Assembly: GCA_030840335.1 (NCBI GenBank)
Contig: JAUZFR010000163.1
Span: 1-40,066 of the forward strand
Length of the DNA: 40,066 bases
Reading direction: 5' to 3'
Source: Actinomycetota bacterium
GTDB lineage: Bacteria; Actinomycetota; Actinomycetes; Actinomycetales; Microbacteriaceae
The position numbers and the translations under genes are program-made. The notes under the pieces are model-generated. The model did not search any database, was not told the DNA's origin, and was given only the letters and a program-made list of their open reading frames with translations. Below, one piece after another: positions 1 through 6,361 of the stretch; positions within the stretch are counted from its first letter, which is position 1, and the number at the start of each line of letters is the position of its first letter.

Positions 1-1
1 G

Positions 2-643
2 TCACGATCTGCGGTAGATGCTGGCCAGGCCGCGGTAGTAGAGGCCTGTCACAAACGGAATCGGGACGACGAGATATCCGATCAACCCGGCGAGCGGGGC
101 AACGGCGCCGAGGGCGGTCGCGATCCCGTAACCGACGGCGGGCGCAAAAGCGGCGAGCCGGCTCCATTTGCGATAGGTCGTTGAGACTCCCTCGCGGAGC
201 AGACTGGGCCGAATTGAGACGTACAGCCAGAGACATCCGTGGATCGCGTAGACGAGGGTCAGGTGCACGCCGTAGACGACCACCGCGACCTTCGCGGTCG
301 GATAGCGACCAAGCAGCGCTGCCGAGAAGGGGACGAGGGCGACGAGTCCCAGCATGAGCAGTGTCAGCCAGACCAGTGGATGATCGGCTCGACGAATGAA
401 CTCGGACTGGGTGCGGTTCCCGAACCACAGGGCGCCGAGCGTGATGAACGTGAGCCCGTAGGCGAGAAGTGTCGGCACAAGTTTTGTCAGGTCGTGCCAC
501 AGCTGATCGACCGGTCCGCTCGGAATCGCGATCTGAAGCACGATAAGTGTCATGACGATGGCAAAGACGCCGTCGGTCAGCATCTCCACACGTCGCGGCG
601 AGCCGGTACCGGGAGTGTCGGTGTTCGCGGGGTCGCCTGTCAT
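2..643 (-). CDS. TMEM175/DUF1211-family membrane protein, putative potassium channel
   Basis: A 213-residue polytopic membrane protein. Near its N-terminus (residues 18-40) is the family signature: Arg-Val-Glu followed by a first helix reading TDGVFAIVMTLIVLQI. Five further hydrophobic segments follow, giving about six membrane helices, the size of one bacterial TMEM175 unit. Bacterial TMEM175 proteins are known to form tetrameric, weakly K+-selective leak channels without a P-loop filter, and the FSDGVFAI-type helix lines the pore. Here the Phe-Ser is replaced by Leu-Thr. The ATG start overlaps, as ATGA, the end of an open reading stretch that continues past the TGA of the small ORF at 721-828, so the two may be linked. 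The stop codon sits at bases 2-4, so the gene is complete. Family assignment is firm; channel function is inferred. Confidence 0.85.
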   Translation of the reverse strand: MTGDPANTDTPGTGSPRRVEMLTDGVFAIVMTLIVLQIAIPSGPVDQLWHDLTKLVPTLLAYGLTFITLGALWFGNRTQSEFIRRADHPLVWLTLLMLGLVALVPFSAALLGRYPTAKVAVVVYGVHLTLVYAIHGCLWLYVSIRPSLLREGVSTTYRKWSRLAAFAPAVGYGIATALGAVAPLAGLIGYLVVPIPFVTGLYYRGLASIYRRS

Positions 644-720
644 CCCTCAACTATGGCAGCACCCGGGGCGGGCAGAATGGGCCGGTGGGCGAGTTCTACT
701 GCCAGCTCGGCCCGTGAAGG

Positions 721-828
721 TCAGCGCGCACAGATTTTCGACGCTTCGAACACGGCGCTGAGGTCGAATCGATCAAGCTCACTTTCGCGTGCGTTGACCG
801 GCAACTCAGTGGTATCTGATGCATTCAT
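721..828 (-). CDS. Small ORF (35 aa) with perfect Shine-Dalgarno, function unknown
   Basis: On the minus strand an ATG at 828 is preceded, seven bases upstream, by GGAGG (836-840), one of the best ribosome-binding sites in the window. The peptide is 35 residues, acidic and polar, and begins MNASDTTELP. It contains LDRFDLSAVFEASK and ends CAR with a single cysteine near the C-terminus. I do not recognise it. After the TGA at 721-723 the same frame stays open for 26 sense codons and then stops at 640-642, overlapping the ATG of the TMEM175 gene as ATGA. So it may be a stand-alone small protein, a leader peptide for the gene below, or a 62-residue gene broken by one nonsense codon. Too short for most gene callers. 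Confidence 0.55.
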   Translation of the reverse strand: MNASDTTELPVNARESELDRFDLSAVFEASKICAR

Positions 829-940
829 TTCTTCACCTCCACTGAGCACAGTGTTTCCCTGCTCGAGTGTGGTGAGTAGAACCCAATCAGGGTGCTACTC
901 GAAGGGGTGCCAGACGCCCGCATCGCGTTGTCTGCGAGTC

Positions 941-967
941 GCGGGTTCGAGCCCCGCGGGCCCCACC
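941..967 (+). other. tRNA 3'-end-like fragment (T arm plus acceptor strand); possible attachment-site scar
   Basis: Bases 941-957 form a perfect T arm: GCGGG stem, TTCGAGC loop, CCCGC stem. They are followed by GGGCCCC and an A-C-C end (958-967), just as in the 3' end of a tRNA gene. A matching 5' acceptor strand (GGGGCCC) is absent at the expected distance. The sequence around 890 pairs only partly, and neither a D arm nor an anticodon stem can be folded from 898-935. It is therefore not a working tRNA as read here. Copies of tRNA 3' ends are typical attachment-site remnants of integrated elements, but no integrase is in the window. It could also be a decayed tRNA. Confidence 0.45.
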
Positions 968-976
968 GTCACAAGA

Positions 977-1000
977 GTGATCGGCCAATCTCGCGATCAC
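977..1000 (-). terminator. Possible hairpin terminator at the end of the VIT-family gene
   Basis: GTGATCG at 977-983 pairs exactly with CGATCAC at 994-1000 around a 10-base loop, overlapping the stop codon of the minus-strand gene. There is only a weak T-rich tail (TCTTGTGA on the minus strand), so it could instead be a simple 3' stabilising hairpin. Confidence 0.35.
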
Positions 1001-1731
1001 ACAACGCCTGTCGCTCCGAGCAGGTTGCCGATGCCATACGTTGCGCCGAGCGCGATCGCCCCGCCGATGACGACGCGCAGCGCCGCCTTGCGTCGAGAAC
1101 TGCCGCCTAGTTGTGCACCGATCGCGCCGGTGAAAGCGAGTGCGATGAGCACTGCAGCAAACGTGACGGGCACTCGCCAGCCCGCAGGAGGCAACAAAAT
1201 AGCCAGCAGCGGCAAAATTGCCCCCGCTGTGAAGGCTAAGGCCGAGGCGAGGGCCGCGTGCCACGCGCTGACGACATCTGCCTGATCGATGTTGAGTTCG
1301 GCAGAAAGATGCGCGGCCAGGGCGTCGTGCTCGGTCAATTCCAGCGCCACCCGCCTTGCCGTCTCGGAGGTCAGTCCCTTCGCCCGATACAGCTCGGTCA
1401 GTTCTTCCAGTTCTTCGTCGGGCATGGTCGCGAGTTCGTGGCGTTCCTTCTCGATGAGTGCCCGCTCGCTGTCGCTCTGGCTGCTGACGGACACGTATTC
1501 GCCGAGCGCCATCGAGACTGCGCCGCCCACCAGACCAGCAATTCCCGCGGTGAGGATGGGCGCCGTCAAGCTGGTGACCCCAGCGACCCCGACCACGATC
1601 GCCGCTACTGAAACGATGCCGTCATTCGCGCCGAGCACGCCGGCGCGAAGCCAATTCAGTCTCTGGGCGACACCCACCTGATGTGGTTCGTTCGGATGCT
1701 GCGCCCCAGCGCTATCGGATTCAGTCACCAT
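997..1731 (-). CDS. VIT1/CCC1-family iron/manganese transporter
   Basis: A 244-residue membrane protein of the vacuolar iron transporter family, which moves Fe2+ or Mn2+ across membranes in exchange for protons. The N-terminal helix has the family signature LRAGVLGANDGIVSVAAIVV. A second helix is followed by the conserved MALGEYVSVSSQSDSE segment. A charged cytoplasmic stretch (about residues 90-160) is rich in Glu, matching the metal-binding helices known in plant VIT1, and three more hydrophobic helices close the protein. I chose ATG 1731 over upstream in-frame starts: GGTGG lies just ahead, and homologs begin close to the RLNWLRAG segment. Direction of transport in bacteria is not visible from sequence. 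It stands alone with no metal-responsive regulator beside it. Confidence 0.88.
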   Translation of the reverse strand: MVTESDSAGAQHPNEPHQVGVAQRLNWLRAGVLGANDGIVSVAAIVVGVAGVTSLTAPILTAGIAGLVGGAVSMALGEYVSVSSQSDSERALIEKERHELATMPDEELEELTELYRAKGLTSETARRVALELTEHDALAAHLSAELNIDQADVVSAWHAALASALAFTAGAILPLLAILLPPAGWRVPVTFAAVLIALAFTGAIGAQLGGSSRRKAALRVVIGGAIALGATYGIGNLLGATGVV

Positions 1732-1835
1732 GCCACCAATAAACCACCGCGGCGACAGCGCGTCCAGAGAACAAAGACCTCCCTTGCGCAGCGGAGACCT
1801 CGCTGGATCCCGATTCACCGGCCAATCTGGCGCGT

Positions 1836-2762
1836 CTACGGGCGCGCTGAGCCTGAAAGCGGCAGCCCGAACGCGCTCGCCATGGATGGCGCGGTTGCGG
1901 CGTTGAAGAGATACGGCGCTCCGATCACGTCTTCGTAGAGGCGGGTCAACGAATAGTGGGTGAGCCGAGTGGTCACAACATTCGCGGATTGGCTCGGATG
2001 GATGACTGCTGTCAGGACGACGTTGCCGGACTTATTGTCATCCTCGTCCGCCGTGAGCACGACCGCGAGATGGCCAGACTTCCAGTCCGGGCCGGCGAAG
2101 ATCCTGGTCATCCATCCCTTGAACCACGCATCCGCCGTGCTCAATGCGCAATTGTGCGCATCGTTGCAGAGATTGGGAATCACCATCCCGACAGTCGGAA
2201 GTCCACCGCTGGCGATCGCTCCGGTGAGCTGAGTGGCGGGGACGTCGAACTTTCGGCACTCGCCGCGTTCAGTCGTGAAATACGCCCACGGGTTGTGCTT
2301 GACCGCATAGTCGGCTCCCCCGTTCGATGTCGCACAGTTCGATGGCATTCCCTCGGCATAGACCCCGGCGGTTTTGCCCGCGGCGATGGCCTGACCAAAC
2401 ACGGATGCGCCCCCGATCGGATGCGCGGACGGGCTGCCGTCATCCGAAATTCCGTAAGTCTGGCCGCTGGCGATCGCGACGTAGTTCGGTAGCGAGGGGT
2501 GCCGAATCGCGGTGTAGTGCGTGGCGTAGCCGAACTTCCTGGCGAGGCCGAAGGTGTACGGCATCCCCGAGCTCATCTGGCTAAGAGAGTGGTTCTCCTC
2601 CATGAACACGAGGACCTTGGTCACGACGCGCGGCACGATCGGCGCCTGGCTGGCACTAGGTACCGTGGGTGGCGATCCATTGGGTTGCGTGGCTGGGCCA
2701 GCCGAGCATCCTGTCAGTGCCACCGCCAACACACTGAACAGCGCCACGCCGAGTCGAAACAT
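1836..2762 (-). CDS. Secreted lipoprotein phosphoesterase (alkaline/acid phosphatase superfamily, PF04185-like)
   Basis: A 308-residue protein with a lipoprotein signal: hydrophobic N-terminus ending LTGC, so Cys19 would be acylated after cleavage. A Pro/Ser/Thr-rich spacer (residues 20-45) leads into the catalytic domain. MEENHSL and the HPSLPNYVAIASG stretch are the metal-binding and nucleophile-region motifs of phosphoesterase-family proteins (acid phosphatase AcpA and phospholipase C relatives). A later TADEDDN supplies further acidic metal ligands. Two Cys pairs (SNCAT/GECRK and NLCNDAHNCAL) suggest disulfides, fitting a location outside the membrane. The enzyme probably removes phosphate from organic phosphoesters at the cell surface; the substrate cannot be told. 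It is a single-gene unit. Confidence 0.8.
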   Translation of the reverse strand: MFRLGVALFSVLAVALTGCSAGPATQPNGSPPTVPSASQAPIVPRVVTKVLVFMEENHSLSQMSSGMPYTFGLARKFGYATHYTAIRHPSLPNYVAIASGQTYGISDDGSPSAHPIGGASVFGQAIAAGKTAGVYAEGMPSNCATSNGGADYAVKHNPWAYFTTERGECRKFDVPATQLTGAIASGGLPTVGMVIPNLCNDAHNCALSTADAWFKGWMTRIFAGPDWKSGHLAVVLTADEDDNKSGNVVLTAVIHPSQSANVVTTRLTHYSLTRLYEDVIGAPYLFNAATAPSMASAFGLPLSGSARP

Positions 2763-2911
2763 GGCGCAATTGTAGGTCTCGCAAGCTGCGCGTCACCCGT
2801 CCACGTCGACCGATCGCCCTCCCGCCGTGACGTCAACCGGTAAAACGCACCGCCCTGCGCCCCGGACCGGATGCGCGGACGGGCTGCTGTCGTGACTATG
2901 TATTAGCGCCG

Positions 2912-3106
2912 CTAAACAGCCAGTAGTTCCAGGCCGCGATAAACAGCGTAGACGGGCCAGATGATGGCCTGGAGGAGCCCGAGGACAACGCTCCAGAATT
3001 GGCCGTCGGAATGGGAGATGAAGTAAATCGCAGCGCCAACGTATGCCATGAGAAAGAAGAAACCCCATGGTCCGTTGCGTCGCGCGAAACGACCACGATC
3101 AGTCAT
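2912..3106 (-). CDS. Small two-helix membrane protein, function unknown
   Basis: A 64-residue protein beginning MTDRGRFARRNGPWG. It has two hydrophobic segments (GFFFLMAYVGAAIYFI and a second ending IIWPVYAVYRGLELL) separated by a short polar turn, SHSDGQFW. Small proteins of this layout are common in actinobacteria and are usually annotated as hypothetical. I picked the internal ATG at 3106 because AAGGAG lies seven bases ahead, while the longer reading has an atypical N-terminus and no such site. No partner gene is evident. The 149 bases downstream, before the phosphoesterase start, contain no gene, only a copy of a 20-base word from inside the phosphoesterase. Confidence 0.65.
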   Translation of the reverse strand: MTDRGRFARRNGPWGFFFLMAYVGAAIYFISHSDGQFWSVVLGLLQAIIWPVYAVYRGLELLAV

Positions 3107-3231
3107 CGTTGCTCCTTGGCTAGACCTATTGGTGGGAACGATCGAAAGTACGACCTGCGTCGATGTCGCGACGTTCACTCTGTCCCTCAGTCTTGCGCAT
3201 GCGTGGGGAACCACACAGGACTCTAACCTCA

Positions 3232-3246
3232 GTTCACCCGGTGAAC
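3232..3246. promoter_or_regulatory. Palindrome, possible repressor operator
   Basis: GTTCACC-C-GGTGAAC is a perfect 7-bp inverted repeat around one base, in the 207-base gap between the small membrane protein and the SRPBCC gene. Such short symmetric sites are typical TetR/GntR-type operators. No such regulator is adjacent, so the owner is unknown. Nothing else was recognised in this gap. Confidence 0.35.
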
Positions 3247-3313
3247 ATCACGTTCCACGGCCGCACCTGCACCGTGAGGTAACCACGCGCGCCGCGAACC
3301 ACCGCTCGGACAC

Positions 3314-3739
3314 CTACTCTGCCTCGGCGAGGGCCGCGTACCGAGCGAGCACACCCAGCCATCCGCTTCCGTACTCTTCCGCGGCCGCGGCCGGGTCGGG
3401 CATCCGCTCCCAGCCATCGTGCACGAGCGACACCAGCGTCTGGTCACCGTCGGCCGCGAATGTCACTCTCACATCGGTAGCTTCCTCGCTCTGTCGCCCC
3501 GGATGCCACGCCAGCGCGAGCGAGTGCGGCGGGTTCCACTCCGTAACCTCGGCCCACACGGAGGCGCTATCCCCGAGGCGCTCGATGACTTCCATGCCCT
3601 CAAACGCGACAGTTCCTTTGTAGACGCTGTAATCGTCGAGCGGCCACCATTTGCCGATGTGGCCGGTGAACAACTCGAAGGCTCGCGCGACATCCGATTG
3701 CACTCGAATCTCACGACGGATGGGTCCTGGCGAAGTCAT
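3314..3739 (-). CDS. SRPBCC/AHSA1-domain protein
   Basis: A 141-residue single-domain protein of the START/Bet v1-like SRPBCC fold, the AHSA1 (activator of Hsp90 ATPase homolog) group. Visible hallmarks are IRREIRVQSDVARAFELFT at the N-terminus, the GKWWPLDDYSV loop, WNPPHSLALAW in the middle and HDGWERM before the C-terminal helix (GWLGVLARYAAL). These domains form a hydrophobic pocket that binds small ligands. Its ATG overlaps the stop of the ArsR gene as ATGA, so the two are translated together. ArsR plus AHSA1 pairs are common in actinobacteria, and the protein may act in a response sensed by the repressor. Ligand unknown. The longer reading upstream is simply the ArsR 3' end. Confidence 0.85.
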   Translation of the reverse strand: MTSPGPIRREIRVQSDVARAFELFTGHIGKWWPLDDYSVYKGTVAFEGMEVIERLGDSASVWAEVTEWNPPHSLALAWHPGRQSEEATDVRVTFAADGDQTLVSLVHDGWERMPDPAAAAEEYGSGWLGVLARYAALAEAE

Positions 3740-4071
3740 TCGGTATTCCTCTCGTTGGGAGCAGCGGATGCGACGTAGTCGGCAAATGCGGTGAGCGCGG
3801 AATCCCAGAGCGCGACGAGCCACTGTTGGAGTTCTCGCTGGCCGTCAGGCGCCAGGGCGTACAGGTTGCGCGTGCCGCGCGGGGTGTACTCGACGAGCCC
3901 GGCGTTGGTGAGTACGCGAAGGTGTTTGCTGACGGCGGGCCGGCCGATTGGGAGTTCGCCCGCGAGTTCTCCCACGGGCAGCGGGCCGTTGCTCAGACGC
4001 TCGAGGATGCGGCGGCGCATGGGATCGCCAAGGGCGTCCAGCGCGATGTCGACAGCTAGTTGGTTACTCAT
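3736..4071 (-). CDS. ArsR-family winged-helix transcriptional repressor
   Basis: A 111-residue regulator. Residues 10-85 form the winged helix: ALGDPMRRRILERLS, then the helix-turn-helix VGELAGELPIGRPAVSKHLRVL and the wing GLVEYTPRGTRNLYAL. The ELCVCD-type metal-binding Cys motif of true ArsR/SmtB metal sensors is missing and no other Cys is present, so it is unlikely to sense soft metals; this fits the ArsR subgroup paired with AHSA1 proteins. The start codon itself lies inside a perfect palindrome (4063-4078) and there is no Shine-Dalgarno, so the transcript may be leaderless and self-repressed. It is the first gene of a two-gene unit with the SRPBCC gene. Confidence 0.88.
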   Translation of the reverse strand: MSNQLAVDIALDALGDPMRRRILERLSNGPLPVGELAGELPIGRPAVSKHLRVLTNAGLVEYTPRGTRNLYALAPDGQRELQQWLVALWDSALTAFADYVASAAPNERNTE

Positions 4072-4096
4072 GAGTAACGGTTACTCTAGAGCAACC
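4062..4096. promoter_or_regulatory. Tandem palindromic operator of the ArsR repressor
   Basis: Two adjacent palindromes with the same half-site: GTTACTC-AT-GAGTAAC (4063-4078, perfect) and GGTTACTC-TA-GAGCAACC (4079-4096, one mismatched pair). The first encloses the ArsR start codon. Binding of two repressor dimers here would block the minus-strand promoter and could also affect the plus-strand gene starting at 4204. Confidence 0.75.
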
Positions 4097-4203
4097 AATG
4101 TGCGATTGCAACCATCTGCGCGTGACCGCTCAGAAGTCGCTCGGAGGGCGCTCGGAGGGACCGAATAGAATTCGGGTGCGGCTTGCCGCGCGAAGGGAGC
4201 GAG

Positions 4204-4872
4204 ATGGCGACACGGTGGGCACGCGTTGTGCGCGGCCTCGTCGCTGCGACGTTCGCTGTCTTCGTCGCCGGTCTTGCGCACACCGCCGGCGGCGGAAGCA
4301 TCCCCTCGGTCGCGGGCGGCGGCGTTGCGCTGTCGTTTTCCGCGCTGGCGTGCATCGCGCTCGCCGGGCGCTCGCTCTCCACGTGGCGCATTGCCCTGTC
4401 CGTCGCGGTCAGCCAGGGCGCGTTCCATGTGCTCTTCGCACTGAGCGGGAGTGCCTCGGTCGCGATAGGAGCGAAGTATTCCCCCGCGAGCATGTCAATG
4501 TCGGGAATGCACGGTTCCTCACTGTTGGCGTTGCATCCGGGCCCCGGGCTGGGTTCGACTGCTGAGCTGCCGTCGGCCGTGCCCGCCGGGATGCCTTCCG
4601 CGATGCCTTTCAGCGGCTGGATGTGGCTTGCTCACGGGCTCGCCGTCATCGTCACCGTCATCGCTCTGCGGTGGGGCGAGGCCGCGTTCTGGAGTCTCCT
4701 CGCCACGGCCCGCCTGGCATTGACACGCTTTGCGCGCGTGCCCACTCACGTGCGGCCGCGGCCTCGGGTCGCCGCGACATTCATCCTGAACCTCGATCGT
4801 CGCACGGCACATTTCCTGCGAACCGGGCTTCGACATCGGGGTCCGCCGCGCGCAACCGCCGCATCCGCCTGA
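4204..4872 (+). CDS. Membrane protein with Met/His-rich loop, likely copper-related
   Basis: A 222-residue protein with an N-terminal helix (VVRGLVAATFAVFVAGLAH), further hydrophobic segments around residues 40-85 and 145-180, and a basic tail (HVRPRPRVAATF onward). Between the helices lies a loop rich in Met, His and Pro (SPASMSMSGMHG, then AGMPSAMPFSGWMW), the kind of stretch that binds Cu+ in periplasmic and extracytoplasmic copper proteins. It is followed 85 bases later by a YcnI-family gene in the same direction, supporting a copper role by context. I chose ATG 4204, with AGGGAG just upstream. I do not recognise a named family, so function is inferred from composition and neighbour only. 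Confidence 0.7.
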   Translation: MATRWARVVRGLVAATFAVFVAGLAHTAGGGSIPSVAGGGVALSFSALACIALAGRSLSTWRIALSVAVSQGAFHVLFALSGSASVAIGAKYSPASMSMSGMHGSSLLALHPGPGLGSTAELPSAVPAGMPSAMPFSGWMWLAHGLAVIVTVIALRWGEAAFWSLLATARLALTRFARVPTHVRPRPRVAATFILNLDRRTAHFLRTGLRHRGPPRATAASA

Positions 4873-4957
4873 CCTGTCTTCGCCAGGCTCTCGTGGATGC
4901 TTCGACACCATTCACTTGAGATTGATCGCGCTCGCGCGGTCGAGAAAGACAAAGAAT

Positions 4958-5677
4958 ATGAACGGATCAACCATGCGCGTCGGTGCGACTCTCGCCGCCG
5001 TCGCCGTCCTTGTGTTTGGCGCACCCCTCGCGGCAAGCGCCCACATCAAAGTGTCACCGAACACGGCAGCAGCAGGTGACGATATTGCGCTGACATTCCG
5101 GGTTCCGAATGAGTCCGCGTCTGCCGGTACGGTCAAGGTCGAAATCGACCTGCCGACCAAGACCCCGTTTGCCGGGGCAGAATACGAACCCGTCCCAGGC
5201 TGGACCGCCGAAGTCGTCACGCAGAAGCTCGACAACCCGATCAACAACGACGGCGTCGAAATCACTGAGGCGCCCTCAAAGGTCATCTTCACGGCAGACA
5301 CCGGCACGCAGATCAAAGCTGGACAGTTCCAGGAGTTTGTCATCGCCCTGGATGTCACACCGGACACTGGCAGCGTCGAGTTTCCGACCATTCAGACCTA
5401 CTCGGACGCGAGTGTTGTCAAGTGGACAGACAAGACACCCGCGAGTGGCGACGAGCCGGAAAATCCTGCCCCCACCCTGTACATCAATGACGCGCCGCCC
5501 GCCGCCGAGGGGTCGGGCGTGACTGTTTCGGCGACGCCCACTGGATCGGAAAGCGCAACGGCGACATCCGCGCTCGTGCTTGGCAGTGCCGGTCTGGCAG
5601 TCGGCGTGATTGCGCTTGTGCTCGCGATTTTCGCGTTCGCGCGGTCCCGGCGGCGGGGCGAGTCGCCGCGCGTTTAG
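4958..5677 (+). CDS. ycnI: YcnI-family (DUF1775) copper-binding protein, membrane-anchored
   Basis: A 239-residue protein. Residues 1-28 are a signal peptide (LAAVAVLVFGAPLAASA), whose cleavage would leave His as the first mature residue (HIKVSPNTAAAGD). In characterised YcnI the N-terminal His is a copper ligand in a mono-histidine brace. The DUF1775 beta-sandwich runs to about residue 170 and shows typical TFRVPNES, PGWTAEV, FVIALDV and KWTD elements. A Ser/Thr-rich spacer leads to a C-terminal helix (LVLGSAGLAVGVIALVLAI) and a basic RSRRRGES tail, anchoring the domain outside the cell. ATG 4958 was chosen over upstream starts because it gives a normal signal peptide. Copper handling is established for the family; the exact role is unresolved. 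Confidence 0.85.
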   Translation: MNGSTMRVGATLAAVAVLVFGAPLAASAHIKVSPNTAAAGDDIALTFRVPNESASAGTVKVEIDLPTKTPFAGAEYEPVPGWTAEVVTQKLDNPINNDGVEITEAPSKVIFTADTGTQIKAGQFQEFVIALDVTPDTGSVEFPTIQTYSDASVVKWTDKTPASGDEPENPAPTLYINDAPPAAEGSGVTVSATPTGSESATATSALVLGSAGLAVGVIALVLAIFAFARSRRRGESPRV

Positions 5678-5691
5678 TTGCCGATGATTCT

Positions 5692-5724
5692 GCGGCGAGT
5701 GGCCCGTCGCGGGGCGCTCGCCGC
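5692..5724. terminator. Hairpin between convergent genes, probable bidirectional terminator
   Basis: GCGGCGAG (5692-5699) pairs exactly with CTCGCCGC (5717-5724), and the inner bases GCCC/GGGC can extend the stem. It lies between the ends of the plus-strand ycnI gene and the minus-strand gene at 5768. There is no T-run, as is often the case in high-GC actinobacteria. Confidence 0.5.
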
Positions 5725-5767
5725 TTCGGGGCTGGGCGCTTGGCGGCTCGGGGCGCGCGGTGGCGGG

Positions 5768-6214
5768 TCAGACGCCCGGCAACTCGTCTTCGAAATCTGG
5801 CAGTGGATCGCCCAGCGAGGCGTCAATCAGGGCGAGCAGGGCGCGGGCGTAGGCGTCCGCTGCCACGGCCGATTCGAAGCGCCTGAGCTCGCCGTCAACG
5901 AGGGCTGTGACTTCGAAACCGGCAGCTGTCACTGTGAGGGACCGGAATGATGCGCGCAGCAATTCGCGCAGCTGACTCTCGTGCGGCATCCAGAGGGCGT
6001 CGACGATTGCGACGGAATCGAGCGCCCATTCTGTGGTGCCGTTGAATCCGAGCACGGTGCCGGTGCTGAACTCGTGAGCCTCGACGGTCATGTCGCTAAG
6101 AATGAAGATGTCGCCGTCGACCTCGACCTTGTCGATGCGGAACGCGTCGCCCGCGCGAGGTCGCCAAACGAGGCCGGAATCGCGCAGGGCGCGGGCGAGT
6201 TCGGTGGCGATCAC
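5768..6214 (-). CDS. Conserved actinobacterial protein (often labelled 'CpaE-like'), function unknown
   Basis: A 148-residue soluble protein beginning VIATELARALRDSGLVW. It carries blocks conserved in actinobacterial homologs: PRAGDAFRID, FILSDMTVE, GFNGTTEWALDSV and LWMPHESQLRELL. Databases commonly attach the name pilus assembly protein CpaE, but no Walker A motif or receiver domain is visible, so that name is not supported. The start is chosen at GTG 6214, where homologs begin. AAGGAG overlaps this codon unusually closely, so an upstream in-frame ATG at 6262 is possible. No operon partner. Confidence 0.7.
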   Translation of the reverse strand: MIATELARALRDSGLVWRPRAGDAFRIDKVEVDGDIFILSDMTVEAHEFSTGTVLGFNGTTEWALDSVAIVDALWMPHESQLRELLRASFRSLTVTAAGFEVTALVDGELRRFESAVAADAYARALLALIDASLGDPLPDFEDELPGV

Positions 6215-6301
6215 TCCTTCATTATGCGCGGTTGACGTGGGAGAGCGCAGGGGAACGCCCATGCGCCATCTTCTCCGCGCCCCAGTGTTGGGGCGCGTCA
6301 C

Positions 6302-6310
6302 TTATCCACA
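6302..6310 (+). promoter_or_regulatory. Perfect DnaA-box sequence
   Basis: TTATCCACA matches the consensus DnaA-binding nonamer exactly and lies 20 bases upstream of the SOS box of the HNH gene. A single box is not an origin. It may be chance or may let DnaA influence this promoter. Confidence 0.35.
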
Positions 6311-6312
6311 GA

Positions 6313-6345
6313 TTGCCAATTTTGGCTTGTCGAACGTATGTTCGA
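6313..6345 (+). promoter_or_regulatory. Promoter overlapped by a perfect LexA (SOS) box
   Basis: TCGAAC-GTAT-GTTCGA (6330-6345) is a perfect palindrome matching the Gram-positive/actinobacterial LexA site (consensus TCGAAC-N4-GTTCGA). A plausible promoter is TTGCCA (6313-6318), 18 bases, then TATGTT (6337-6342), so bound LexA would cover the -10 element. The first coding ATG follows at 6362. In Mycobacterium tuberculosis, DUF222 proteins of the 13E12 repeat family are known LexA-controlled genes, which agrees with this site. Confidence 0.85.
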
Positions 6346-6361
6346 TTGCAAGACTATAAGT

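Noticed and set aside
721-723. TGA read as selenocysteine in the small ORF
   Set aside because: No SECIS-like hairpin was seen after the TGA and no selenoprotein context exists; a nonsense change or true stop is simpler.
889-967. A complete tRNA gene
   Set aside because: Only the T arm and 3' acceptor strand pair properly; D and anticodon stems cannot be formed and the acceptor has mismatches.
239-1285. A 348-codon plus-strand frame
   Set aside because: It is antisense to two real genes and crosses the tRNA-like fragment; its translation is low-complexity Arg/Ser/Ala.
6302-6310. Replication origin
   Set aside because: Only one DnaA box was found, with no cluster, AT-rich unwinding region, dnaA or dnaN nearby.
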